Source: Curtobacterium sp. Leaf261 (GTDB lineage Bacteria > Actinomycetota > Actinomycetes > Actinomycetales > Microbacteriaceae). Taken from it: 49,691 nt of DNA. The notes beneath the pieces are model-generated. The model worked only from the letters and a program-made list of their open reading frames with translations. It made no database searches and was not told the origin of the DNA. Location of the stretch: the NCBI RefSeq assembly GCF_001422205.1, contig NZ_LMMJ01000004.1, positions 1-49,691 on the forward strand, written 5' to 3'. The translations under genes were made by a program, and so were the position numbers. This document shows positions 23,201-29,537 of the stretch, one piece after another; the first letter of the stretch is position 1; the number at the start of each line of letters is the position of its first letter.

Positions 23201-24773
23201 GCTCATCGACCAGTACGCCGACGTCGCCACCCGCGCCGACGAGCTGCGCGCCGGCGCGATTGTGGAACGCGCCCTCGGCGCAGACGTTGCCACGTCGCTC
23301 GAGGGGCAGGAATCGTGGGGTGCCCTCGCGGCCTCGCTCCGGCACGCGGAGGACTACGGACACGACCTGATCGCCACGTTGCAGGACGCCTACAAGCAGC
23401 GTGAGCTCGGCACCGCTGACGACGTCCCCGCGGTGCTGCACTGGCGCATCGAGCAGGCCCTCGAAGGGATCGGCCAGCCGACTGTCCTCCTCGTGGACCG
23501 GGAGCCCGTCGACGGCGTCCCGGCGTGGATCGCCGACGGCCGCCGACACCAGGACGAACTCCTTCCCGCTGAGTGGTGCGACCACCTCGCGGAACGGCAC
23601 CACTACATCGGCATCCGACTCCGCGAGCGAGGCGCAAACCTCGCCCTCGAGCAGCCGGCGTGGACGCAGGATCTCGGACGCCTCCCGTCCGAGCCGTGGC
23701 GCATGTTCGACTGGCACCGCACCACGGCCGAGGTCGACGTGCTCCGCACGAAGTACCGCATCGACCCTTCCGAGCCGCAGGCGATCCCAGACAAGCTCCG
23801 TGGCAACCCCGTCGCGGACCGGCTACAGGAACGCGTGACCGCGCTCCACAAGGCGGCCGCGCTGTCGACTGCACCCGAGGTGGCCGAGTCAACCCGAGAG
23901 CACTACGCCGCGCACGCCGCCGAGCAGTCGGCCGCGGCACGGACCGCCCTCGTCTCAGCCGCCCAGGCCGTGCAGCAGGCGACGTCGACGGCGGTAGCCA
24001 CGGCCACCGACGTCGTCACCGAGACCACCACCGAGGCCGCACCCGCGACCACGGCCGGCACCGAGACCACTCCGGTGGCTGCGGCGTCGTCCCCCACCGC
24101 ACAGGAAGGAACCATCATGAGCGATCCCCTCGACGAGACACTCGAGCACGTTGGCCGCCAGGCAGGCCGGGCAGGGCAGACCATCACCTCGGAGATCGCC
24201 CGCCAGGCGCAGCGCGCGGCGGACGAGCGTCGCCGGCAGCTGCAGGAGACCCAGCGGAACGCCGAACGCGAGCGCGACTTCGCCGTCCGCGAGGCCCAGC
24301 GCAAGACCGACCGGCAGCGCGAGCAGGCCGAACGCGATGCGCAGCGGGAGGCGGCGCGCGAGCAGGAGCGGAACGAGCGTCTGGCGTCGCGGTACCCGAA
24401 CCCCGAGCAGCGCGACGGCGACGCAGCCGCGCTTGCCGAGGGCGCCGCGCTCGGCGCGGCGGCGGCCGCGGCCATCGAGAGCCAGACCGACACCGACGCC
24501 GCCGCGATCACGTCCGACGGCCGCGACGAGACAGCGGCCGAGACGGCGTCGATCGCCGGCGAGGGGCAGACCGACGCCGATGCGATCGCCGCGACCGGGA
24601 ACGTCAACGAGGCGCAGTACGACGAGTTCGAGCTCCGTGACCGCGAGATGCTTCGCCAGGCCGGCATCGACCCCGACGAGGTGTCGACGTCTACCGGCAC
24701 CGACAGCTCGCTCACGCTGGACCCGTCATCGGCCCCCGACCTGTCTCGCGGCGACGACGGCCTCGAGCGGTAG
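20277..24773 (+). CDS. traA: MobF-family conjugative relaxase-helicase (TraA)
   Basis: A 1498-residue TrwC/TraI-type relaxase. The N-terminal relaxase domain has two tyrosine pairs (Y15/Y16 in DGYTYYTSEV, Y36/Y37 in LGDYYTADG) and the metal-binding histidines (FRHFESR, H253; LHDHLVV, H264 and H266). It should nick oriT and stay bound to the 5' end of the transferred strand. The helicase domain carries Walker A GPAGAGKTT (about 586-594), Walker B VVDEAGM (about 665-671) and later RecD-like motifs (GYARTISRSQGLTTD, ALSRGKE). A long charged coiled coil (about 1300-1370) and an acidic linker lead to a C-terminal tail EFELRDREMLRQAGIDPD ... SRGDDGLER shared with the Fic toxin. An internal ATG with a strong ribosome binding site lies at 24117. 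MobF relaxases normally need a coupling protein and mating-pair genes; none are in the window. Confidence 0.95.
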   Translation: MMTMHVLSAGDGYTYYTSEVATGDARRDHDRELGDYYTADGNPPGRWMGGGAALLGVSGTVTEDQMKALFGEGLHPDADRIIADALASGMTGKQAQEAAKLGRSYYVYKADENTLQGRIQAGYQAFQRVQGHEPNTEERRLIRSREGVQAFRDAKGREPADKEELGRYITAATRPDQQAVAGFDLVCSPAKSVSVLWALGDNDTRKAIEQAQDRAVASTIAYLEREALATRAGTNGVEQIEVEGGVAVTAFRHFESRNGDPQLHDHLVVANKVQGSDGKWRTIDSKLLHRMNVPISEFYNAAIMSEVTKALDVTTEARTVSAGKRPVMEIAGVDTDLIDTFSSRSASIREQVERLTAEYQRDHGRAPDTKAQIKIAQQATLETRPQKEHGRSPQATHDEAVSRVGQERADQVLPNARRIAEVRARDGFGTPTVDVDERAALVLTAVEERYSVWGAGVIEAEARRQLAAIIPDQDVAEPLVQQVAKSALHSSISLTPPSPHGAFKPLTRSDGESVFEHKGKTVYTSGAILAAEDRLLDAARTRTVGPVSIDVFERVAAAYDGPLDQGQRDLAKAFATSDRQLLMGIGPAGAGKTTALKLAGAALQAGGVRMIGLAPSAPAASVLSDAVGIDATTIHGFIVAHQRNEVGGSDVPAKYALKPGDVIVVDEAGMAGTFRLDDVRAIASEYGAVVRGIGDDRQLSAVEAGGVLRLIDREVGSVQLEHVHRFRDADEAEASLRLRDPMRPGDPFSWYQDNGRVVGGDSERMTAAVFEGWQHDTNDGVRSLMLAPTATAVADLNARAQAYRISTGDLDTSRSVPLRDGLAAHVGDTIVTRRNDSDLRIHGGRDRVKNGDLWTVTGIRDDGALDVAHAEHGAVIQLPAGYVSRHVEVGYARTISRSQGLTTDNTHVLGDATMSREDAYTALSRGKESNRLYLALDDAATVPDALEQIAARSERMLSAHETIRLEQDRVEDLVTLIDQYADVATRADELRAGAIVERALGADVATSLEGQESWGALAASLRHAEDYGHDLIATLQDAYKQRELGTADDVPAVLHWRIEQALEGIGQPTVLLVDREPVDGVPAWIADGRRHQDELLPAEWCDHLAERHHYIGIRLRERGANLALEQPAWTQDLGRLPSEPWRMFDWHRTTAEVDVLRTKYRIDPSEPQAIPDKLRGNPVADRLQERVTALHKAAALSTAPEVAESTREHYAAHAAEQSAAARTALVSAAQAVQQATSTAVATATDVVTETTTEAAPATTAGTETTPVAAASSPTAQEGTIMSDPLDETLEHVGRQAGRAGQTITSEIARQAQRAADERRRQLQETQRNAERERDFAVREAQRKTDRQREQAERDAQREAAREQERNERLASRYPNPEQRDGDAAALAEGAALGAAAAAAIESQTDTDAAAITSDGRDETAAETASIAGEGQTDADAIAATGNVNEAQYDEFELRDREMLRQAGIDPDEVSTSTGTDSSLTLDPSSAPDLSRGDDGLER
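24117..24773 (+). CDS. Possible internally initiated C-terminal TraA polypeptide
   Basis: In the traA frame, ATG 24117 is preceded by ACAGGAAGGAACCATC, a near-ideal Shine-Dalgarno, and starts MSDPLDETLEHVGRQAGRAG. This would give a separate 218-residue protein comprising the coiled coil, the acidic region and the shared C-terminal tail. Either it marks a past fusion of two genes, or a short form is made in addition to full-length TraA. No experimental support; reported because the ribosome binding site is better than that of traA itself. Confidence 0.4.
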   Translation: MSDPLDETLEHVGRQAGRAGQTITSEIARQAQRAADERRRQLQETQRNAERERDFAVREAQRKTDRQREQAERDAQREAAREQERNERLASRYPNPEQRDGDAAALAEGAALGAAAAAAIESQTDTDAAAITSDGRDETAAETASIAGEGQTDADAIAATGNVNEAQYDEFELRDREMLRQAGIDPDEVSTSTGTDSSLTLDPSSAPDLSRGDDGLER

Positions 24774-24866
24774 CCCTCCTGGAACGAGGAGCGGGGTGGG
24801 CATCCGCGACGAACTCTGATCAGCGACCAGACTGCTGGCCGTTCCTACGCCTCGTCAACCTATACG

Positions 24867-25000
24867 TTTCCGAGACACCGCCAGGGGGCTGCTGTTGCGG
24901 TGCGCAACTCCCGGAGTTCCGGGGTTAGCCGGTGTCTCGGAAAGTCATCTCGACGTGCGTCCTGTGTCAGACCGCGTTTGACTGGGTTACTGAGACACTG
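24867..25000. promoter_or_regulatory. res recombination region of the resolvase
   Basis: TTTCCGAGACACCG (24867-24880) and its exact inverse CGGTGTCTCGGAAA (24930-24943) form one site pair. GTGTCAG (24964-24970) and CTGAGACAC (24990-24998) form a second, closer pair just before the resolvase GTG. The shared half-site GTGTCT/AGACAC and the position fit a multi-subsite res where the serine resolvase binds and represses its own gene. Confidence 0.65.
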
Positions 25001-25005
25001 GGTGG

Positions 25006-25599
25006 GTGAGGCTTCTCGGATACACCCGGATCAGTACCGGAGCGCAAGACGCGCAGCTGCAAATCGACGCGCTTGTTGACGTCGGCGTCGACCGGCGGGA
25101 CATCTACGCCGACGTCACCTCGGGGCGAAAGGAAGCTGCGTCCCGGCCTGGGATGGCACGGCTGCTCGAGTACGCGGATGCCGGCGACACGGTGGTGGTG
25201 TGGCGGGTGGATCGGCTCGGCCGATCGCTGGTCGATGTGTTGACGACGGTGACGATGCTGGGGGAGCGGGGCATCGGCGTCCGGTCCGTGTCAGACGGGA
25301 TTGATCCAGCGACGTCGACGGGCCGGCTGATGTTGAACCTGATGGCGACGCTCGCGGAGTACGAGCGCGAGCTCATCGTCGAGCGCGTCAACGCCGGCAT
25401 CGCCGTCGCCCGGGCTGCGGGGACCCGGTTCGGGCGGCCGCCAGTGAAGCCGGACGTGATCGCGCGGAAGCTCGCGATCGTTGCTGAGGCCCGGGCCGCC
25501 GGGCATACCGCGGCGGATGCGGCGGATCTGGTGGGGTGGTCGCGGGCGACGTTGTATCGACACCAGGCGGCCGCTGAAGCCGCGGCTGGGAGTAGCTAG
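25006..25599 (+). CDS. Serine resolvase/invertase
   Basis: A 197-residue small serine recombinase. The catalytic serine is S10 in GYTRISTGAQD. VWRVDRLGRSLVDV is the conserved active-site Arg region. LMLNLMATLAEYERELIVER is the long E helix, and the C-terminal HTH reads HTAADAADLVGWSRATLYRH. It resolves cointegrates or plasmid multimers at an adjacent res. GTG 25006 lies 6 bp after the last half-site. It may serve multimer resolution of the plasmid. It ends 57 bp before the tandem repeat at 25657. Confidence 0.93.
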   Translation: MRLLGYTRISTGAQDAQLQIDALVDVGVDRRDIYADVTSGRKEAASRPGMARLLEYADAGDTVVVWRVDRLGRSLVDVLTTVTMLGERGIGVRSVSDGIDPATSTGRLMLNLMATLAEYERELIVERVNAGIAVARAAGTRFGRPPVKPDVIARKLAIVAEARAAGHTAADAADLVGWSRATLYRHQAAAEAAAGSS

Positions 25600-25656
25600 C
25601 CGGGTGACGTGTGGATAGATCGGCGCGGCGGTGACGGCGAGTTCGGGTGGATGGCG

Positions 25657-25828
25657 GGCCGGCTCGCTCGCGACCGCAAACGCGGCGAGACCGGCTCCGC
25701 CGTCGCGGCACCCGAAGCCGCGTGTGTGGTGATCTAAGCCACGGCCGGCTCGCTCGCGACCGCAAACGCGGCGAGACCGGCTCCGCCGTCGCGGCACCCG
25801 AAGCCGCGTGTGTGGTGATCTAAGCCAC
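25657..25828 (+). repeat. Perfect tandem duplication, 86-bp unit
   Basis: Two identical units (25657-25742 and 25743-25828). Each is palindrome-rich: GCCGG-C-TCGC ... GCGA-GA-CCGGC, then GGCTCCGCC, GCCG-TCG-CGGC and CGGC-ACCCGAA-GCCG. A third copy of the unit, inverted, forms the end of the window. Confidence 0.95.
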
Positions 25829-25980
25829 GATGAACAGCCAAACACAGACGTCGCCGTGGGGAAGGCCCCGAAGCGTGGGCAGAATCGCGGTTCTCTCTGA
25901 CGGCGATCGTTACTGCGACGGGGGGTGCGTGTGATGGGTTGTGTCGTCGAAGAAGTCGTGGTGCGCTTGCGCCATGAGTT
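25743..25980 (+). repeat. Left copy of a large inverted repeat
   Basis: This stretch matches the reverse complement of 49453-49691. The first 98 bp are identical; the rest is aligned with scattered substitutions and a few small indels through the start region of the hypothetical gene (GGTGCGCTTGCGCCATGAG). It encodes the beginning of the 25941 frame. Confidence 0.92.
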
Positions 25981-26558
25981 TCTTCACCAACGATGCAGAC
26001 CCGGTGGATAATGTCGCCGAGGAGCCGGAGCGGGATCCTCGGCACGGGCCCGCTGAGGATGAGTTACCGGCGATCGTGTCGCTGGGGATGCGATGGGCGG
26101 TCAGCGCGCATGCGGTGGTCGTGTTGGAGTCCGCTCGGGTGTTCTCCGATGGGGTGCTGTTCAAAATCGGTCGGTACCTGCGTCGGGGGGACTTGACCAT
26201 GCGTGAGTTCCAGCAGCTCACGCACGAAGAGCGGTTCGGCAGCAGTGACGATCGTGGCCGCCGTCTCCGGGTCGGGGCAGTGCTGTCCGATGGGGAAGAA
26301 ATCAACGACAGTCACCGTCCCGGCGCTGAAAGGGGTGCAACCCGGTCCGTGCTTGTCCGCCGCGGGGGAAGTGGTGGTGGCGGTGCGTGGCGGTATCGGC
26401 ACACCGACGAGCTGTGGCTGCACCCGCTGCCATCGCCGGGGCAGCTGACGCTGGTGCTGCAATGGCTTGCGCTCGACATCGCCGAGACACGACTCACCGT
26501 CTCAGCCACCGACCTAGTCCGTGCTGCCGACGAAGCGACCTCGCTCTGGGACAACTGA
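25941..26558 (+). CDS. Hypothetical protein
   Basis: A 205-residue frame (193 if the ATG at 25977, MSFFTNDADPVDNV, is used). Acidic N-terminus, then VSLGMRWAVSAHAVVVLESA, VFSDGVLFKIGRYLRR, a glycine-rich turn, WRYRHTDELWLHPLPSPG and a C-terminal helix. The order of hydrophobic strands followed by WLHPLPSPGQLTLVLQW resembles unnamed actinobacterial hypothetical proteins of about 200 residues. The first 13 codons lie in the inverted repeat; at 49.45 kb the same start is present but the frame stops at once. Confidence 0.6.
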   Translation: MSSKKSWCACAMSFFTNDADPVDNVAEEPERDPRHGPAEDELPAIVSLGMRWAVSAHAVVVLESARVFSDGVLFKIGRYLRRGDLTMREFQQLTHEERFGSSDDRGRRLRVGAVLSDGEEINDSHRPGAERGATRSVLVRRGGSGGGGAWRYRHTDELWLHPLPSPGQLTLVLQWLALDIAETRLTVSATDLVRAADEATSLWDN

Positions 26559-26849
26559 CGTGCACACATCTTTAGTGCCCGCCGAGCCACTCCGAGTGCA
26601 GCACCGGGCCTAGACCCTTGCACGCATCGGTGGCGGAAGCCGCGAACGTGACCCTACCGCTACGCGAATCCACCCCTTCGCAACGCGAGGCGCTGGGGTA
26701 TGCCCCAATGCAACACAGCAAGCGTGGGATGAGAAGCGACCGGCGCGAAACGAGGCGAGAAGGACGGCATCAAACGACCTGCTCACCGCAGCACATCGAT
26801 CGAATGGCCTCTCAAGCAGCCGCCGGTCGATACCCGTCATACTGACGAG
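26559..26849. other. Upstream region of the methyltransferase operon
   Basis: No gene recognised. A CATACT box at 26835-26840 lies 9 bp before the GTG at 26850, and no Shine-Dalgarno is present, so the methyltransferase mRNA may be leaderless. GTATGCCCCAATG occurs here and again as GTATGCCCCAATGG inside the methyltransferase gene (28228-28241); I take that as chance. Confidence 0.35.
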
Positions 26850-29537
26850 GTGCCGCGCCTGAACTTGAAGACGATCGAAGGCCGAGTCGGACCGCTCGGC
26901 GGTCGCGACCACTACGAACGGGAGTTCATCTTCGACTTGCTCGCGGCGTATGGACGATCGCCGGCCAGCATCACCCGCCTGCGCAGTGGCGCACTGAACG
27001 TCGCCGACGACCCGGACACCGAGGTTGCGCAGAAGGGCGTCGTCTACTTCAAGCCCACGACCGACGACCTCTACGCAGTCATCGACGACCTCCGCACCGC
27101 GCCTACCGTCGTCCGGTACGGCACGCGTTTCGTCCTCGTCACCGACTACGTCGACCTCCTCGCCGTCGATACCAGGACAGGCGAGACCCTCGCCATCCCG
27201 CTCCAGGACATTGACAAGCAATTCACCTTCTTCCTGCCCTGGGCTGGCATGGAGAAGGCGCAGTACGTTGCTGAGGCGCACGCGGACGTCAAAGCGGCCG
27301 AGCGCATGGCAAAGCTCTTCGACCAGCTCCTCGTCGTGAACCCTGACCTCGAGACGATAGAGCTCGGCAGACACGCCCTCAACGTCTTCTTCAGCCGGCT
27401 GCTTTTCTGCTTCTTTGCTGAAGACACCGGCATATTCGAACCGGCAGGCCTCTTCACTGACGCAGTCGCCGCCCTCACGCAACCCGACGGATCCGACCTC
27501 GCCGAACTCCTCAACGATCTGTTCCGAGCCCTCGACACGCCTGGCCCGGCAGACAAGCCATCACACCTGGCTCGTTTCCCATACGTCAACGGGCGCCTCT
27601 TCACCGTCCAGGACCACCATCTAGTACCCACATTCGACAAGCGAGCCCGGGACCTCCTGCTCGAGAGTGGACGGTTGCTGTGGAACGAGATCAACCCTGA
27701 CATCTTCGGATCTATGTTCCAGGCTGTGGTCAGCCCTGACCAGCGAGCCGACCTCGGTCAGCACTACACGTCCGTCCCCAATATCCTCAAAACAATCGAA
27801 CCGCTGTTCCTCAACGCTCTCCGTGAAGAGCTCGACTTGGCTTTCGACAGCCCCGCTGCACTCGAAGCGCTACTTCGACGCGTTTCGCAAATAAAGGTGT
27901 TCGACCCAGCATGCGGCTCTGGGAACTTTCTTGTCATAGCCTACAAGGAACTCCGCCGCCTGGAACACGCCATCCTCGAACGCCTCGCGCAGCTAGACTC
28001 CCGGCACCAAACACTCTTCGCTGAATCTCAAATCAACGTTGAGAACTTCTCCGGCATCGAGCTCGACGACTTCGCCGCCGAGGTCGCGATCCTCTCTCTC
28101 TGGATCGCGAAGCACCAAATGAACCAGGAATTCCTCGAGAAATTCAACATAGACCTTCCGCTTATCCCCCTCAAGGAGACCGGTCGCGTCACCCACGGTA
28201 ACGCTGCCAGGATCGACTGGGGGAAGGTATGCCCCAATGGCGGCAATGATGAGATTTATCTCATCGGCAACCCGCCCTACAAGGGAGCGCGAGAGTTGAC
28301 GCCGGAGATGAAGGCCGACTTCGCCATTGCATTTTCGAGTAGTGCGTACTCGAAAAACCTCGATTACATTGCCATCTGGTTCCTGAAAGGAGCCGAGTAC
28401 GTTGCAGGCACAAGGGCAGAGCTTGCATTTGTGACGACAAACTCGATCGGGCAGGGTGAACAAGTCGGTTTGCTCTTTCCAGTAATTCTCGGTCTGAACG
28501 TGGAGATCGGATTTACCCACACGTCGTTCAAATGGGATAACAACGCAAGGGGAAATGCCGGAGTTACTGTGGCGGTCATCAGTTTGCGACCCGTCCGCAC
28601 CGGGCCAAAATACATTTTTGCGGGTGGCCTTCGCATTGAAGCGAGAAACATCAACGGATACCTTGTCGACGGGCCGGATTTAGCGGTTACGAAACGGACC
28701 CGACCGTCGCGCGCGATTCCTGAGGTGCTGCTCGGCAACATGCCAAACGACGGCGGCCACCTAACGTTCGATCAACGAGCGCGAGACGAACTATTACGTG
28801 ACGACCGTACCCTCGGGCGGTTTGTGAAGCGTTTTGTCGGCGCTGCCGAGTTGATTAGGGGCAAGGACCGCTATGCCGTGTGGGTCGAAGAAGGTACCGA
28901 GCAAGATGCTTCATCAATACCCGAAATAGCGGCTCGCTTCGATGAAGTGCGAGATTTGCGTGAAAAAAGCAAGAGGGCATCTACTAAAAAACTCGCCGAT
29001 ACTCCATGGCGATTCGGAGAGGTTCGTCACAAGGGATCAGAGGCCATCGTTATACCGCGGCACTCTTCGGAGAATCGCAAGTACATTCCGATGGGATACG
29101 TCGGCCCGGAAGTTATTGTCGGTGATTCAGCCCTCATGGTTTGCGATGCCTCGTTATGGCTATTTGGTGTTCTTACCTCGCGTATGCACATGGTGTGGAC
29201 TCGAGCGGTGGCGGGACGACTGAAGACCGATCTGCGTTACTCCGCGACGATCGTGTACAACAACTTCCCGGTGCCGGCGTTGGGCGACGCCGCGAAGGAG
29301 CGGCTCGCAGCTGCCGCGCTGCGGGTGTTGGACGTGCGCGAGTACCACTCGGAGCTGACTCTGGCGGACCTCTACGATCCCGAGGCGATGCCCGACGACC
29401 TGCGAGCGGCCCACAGCGAGCTCGACGCAGTGGTGGACGCCATTTACCGACGTCGCCCCTTTGACACCGACGAGGAACGTCTGTCGCACCTGTTCGGCTT
29501 GTACGAGCAGATGACCGCTGAGGAGAACCGCGCATGA
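26850..29537 (+). CDS. Adenine DNA methyltransferase of the MmeI/type IIG-like class
   Basis: An 895-residue protein, close to the length of MmeI-type enzymes. An N-terminal domain (1-160) with DPDTEVAQKGVVYFKP may be a degenerate nuclease core. A helical spacer follows. The methyltransferase domain has SAM motif I VFDPACGSGNFL (about 350-361) and motif IV NPPYKGA (about 474-480), the NPPY form of N6-adenine methylases. A target-recognition region follows (GNMPNDGGHLTF ... RSMxW-like GVLTSRMHMVWTRAVAGRLK, NNFPVP). Base composition drops visibly from about 28.2 to 29.15 kb, covering the recognition domain, then returns to high GC. The stop overlaps the helicase start (ATGA). First gene of a three-gene cassette. 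Confidence 0.88.
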   Translation: MPRLNLKTIEGRVGPLGGRDHYEREFIFDLLAAYGRSPASITRLRSGALNVADDPDTEVAQKGVVYFKPTTDDLYAVIDDLRTAPTVVRYGTRFVLVTDYVDLLAVDTRTGETLAIPLQDIDKQFTFFLPWAGMEKAQYVAEAHADVKAAERMAKLFDQLLVVNPDLETIELGRHALNVFFSRLLFCFFAEDTGIFEPAGLFTDAVAALTQPDGSDLAELLNDLFRALDTPGPADKPSHLARFPYVNGRLFTVQDHHLVPTFDKRARDLLLESGRLLWNEINPDIFGSMFQAVVSPDQRADLGQHYTSVPNILKTIEPLFLNALREELDLAFDSPAALEALLRRVSQIKVFDPACGSGNFLVIAYKELRRLEHAILERLAQLDSRHQTLFAESQINVENFSGIELDDFAAEVAILSLWIAKHQMNQEFLEKFNIDLPLIPLKETGRVTHGNAARIDWGKVCPNGGNDEIYLIGNPPYKGARELTPEMKADFAIAFSSSAYSKNLDYIAIWFLKGAEYVAGTRAELAFVTTNSIGQGEQVGLLFPVILGLNVEIGFTHTSFKWDNNARGNAGVTVAVISLRPVRTGPKYIFAGGLRIEARNINGYLVDGPDLAVTKRTRPSRAIPEVLLGNMPNDGGHLTFDQRARDELLRDDRTLGRFVKRFVGAAELIRGKDRYAVWVEEGTEQDASSIPEIAARFDEVRDLREKSKRASTKKLADTPWRFGEVRHKGSEAIVIPRHSSENRKYIPMGYVGPEVIVGDSALMVCDASLWLFGVLTSRMHMVWTRAVAGRLKTDLRYSATIVYNNFPVPALGDAAKERLAAAALRVLDVREYHSELTLADLYDPEAMPDDLRAAHSELDAVVDAIYRRRPFDTDEERLSHLFGLYEQMTAEENRA

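Noticed and set aside
21627..23717. 696-codon frame opposite traA
   Set aside because: A shadow of the relaxase codons; its composition mirrors the sense strand and no domain is visible.
25388..25845. Leftward frames across the tandem repeat
   Set aside because: Antisense of the resolvase and of repeated DNA; the peptide simply repeats with the 86-bp unit and has no start context.
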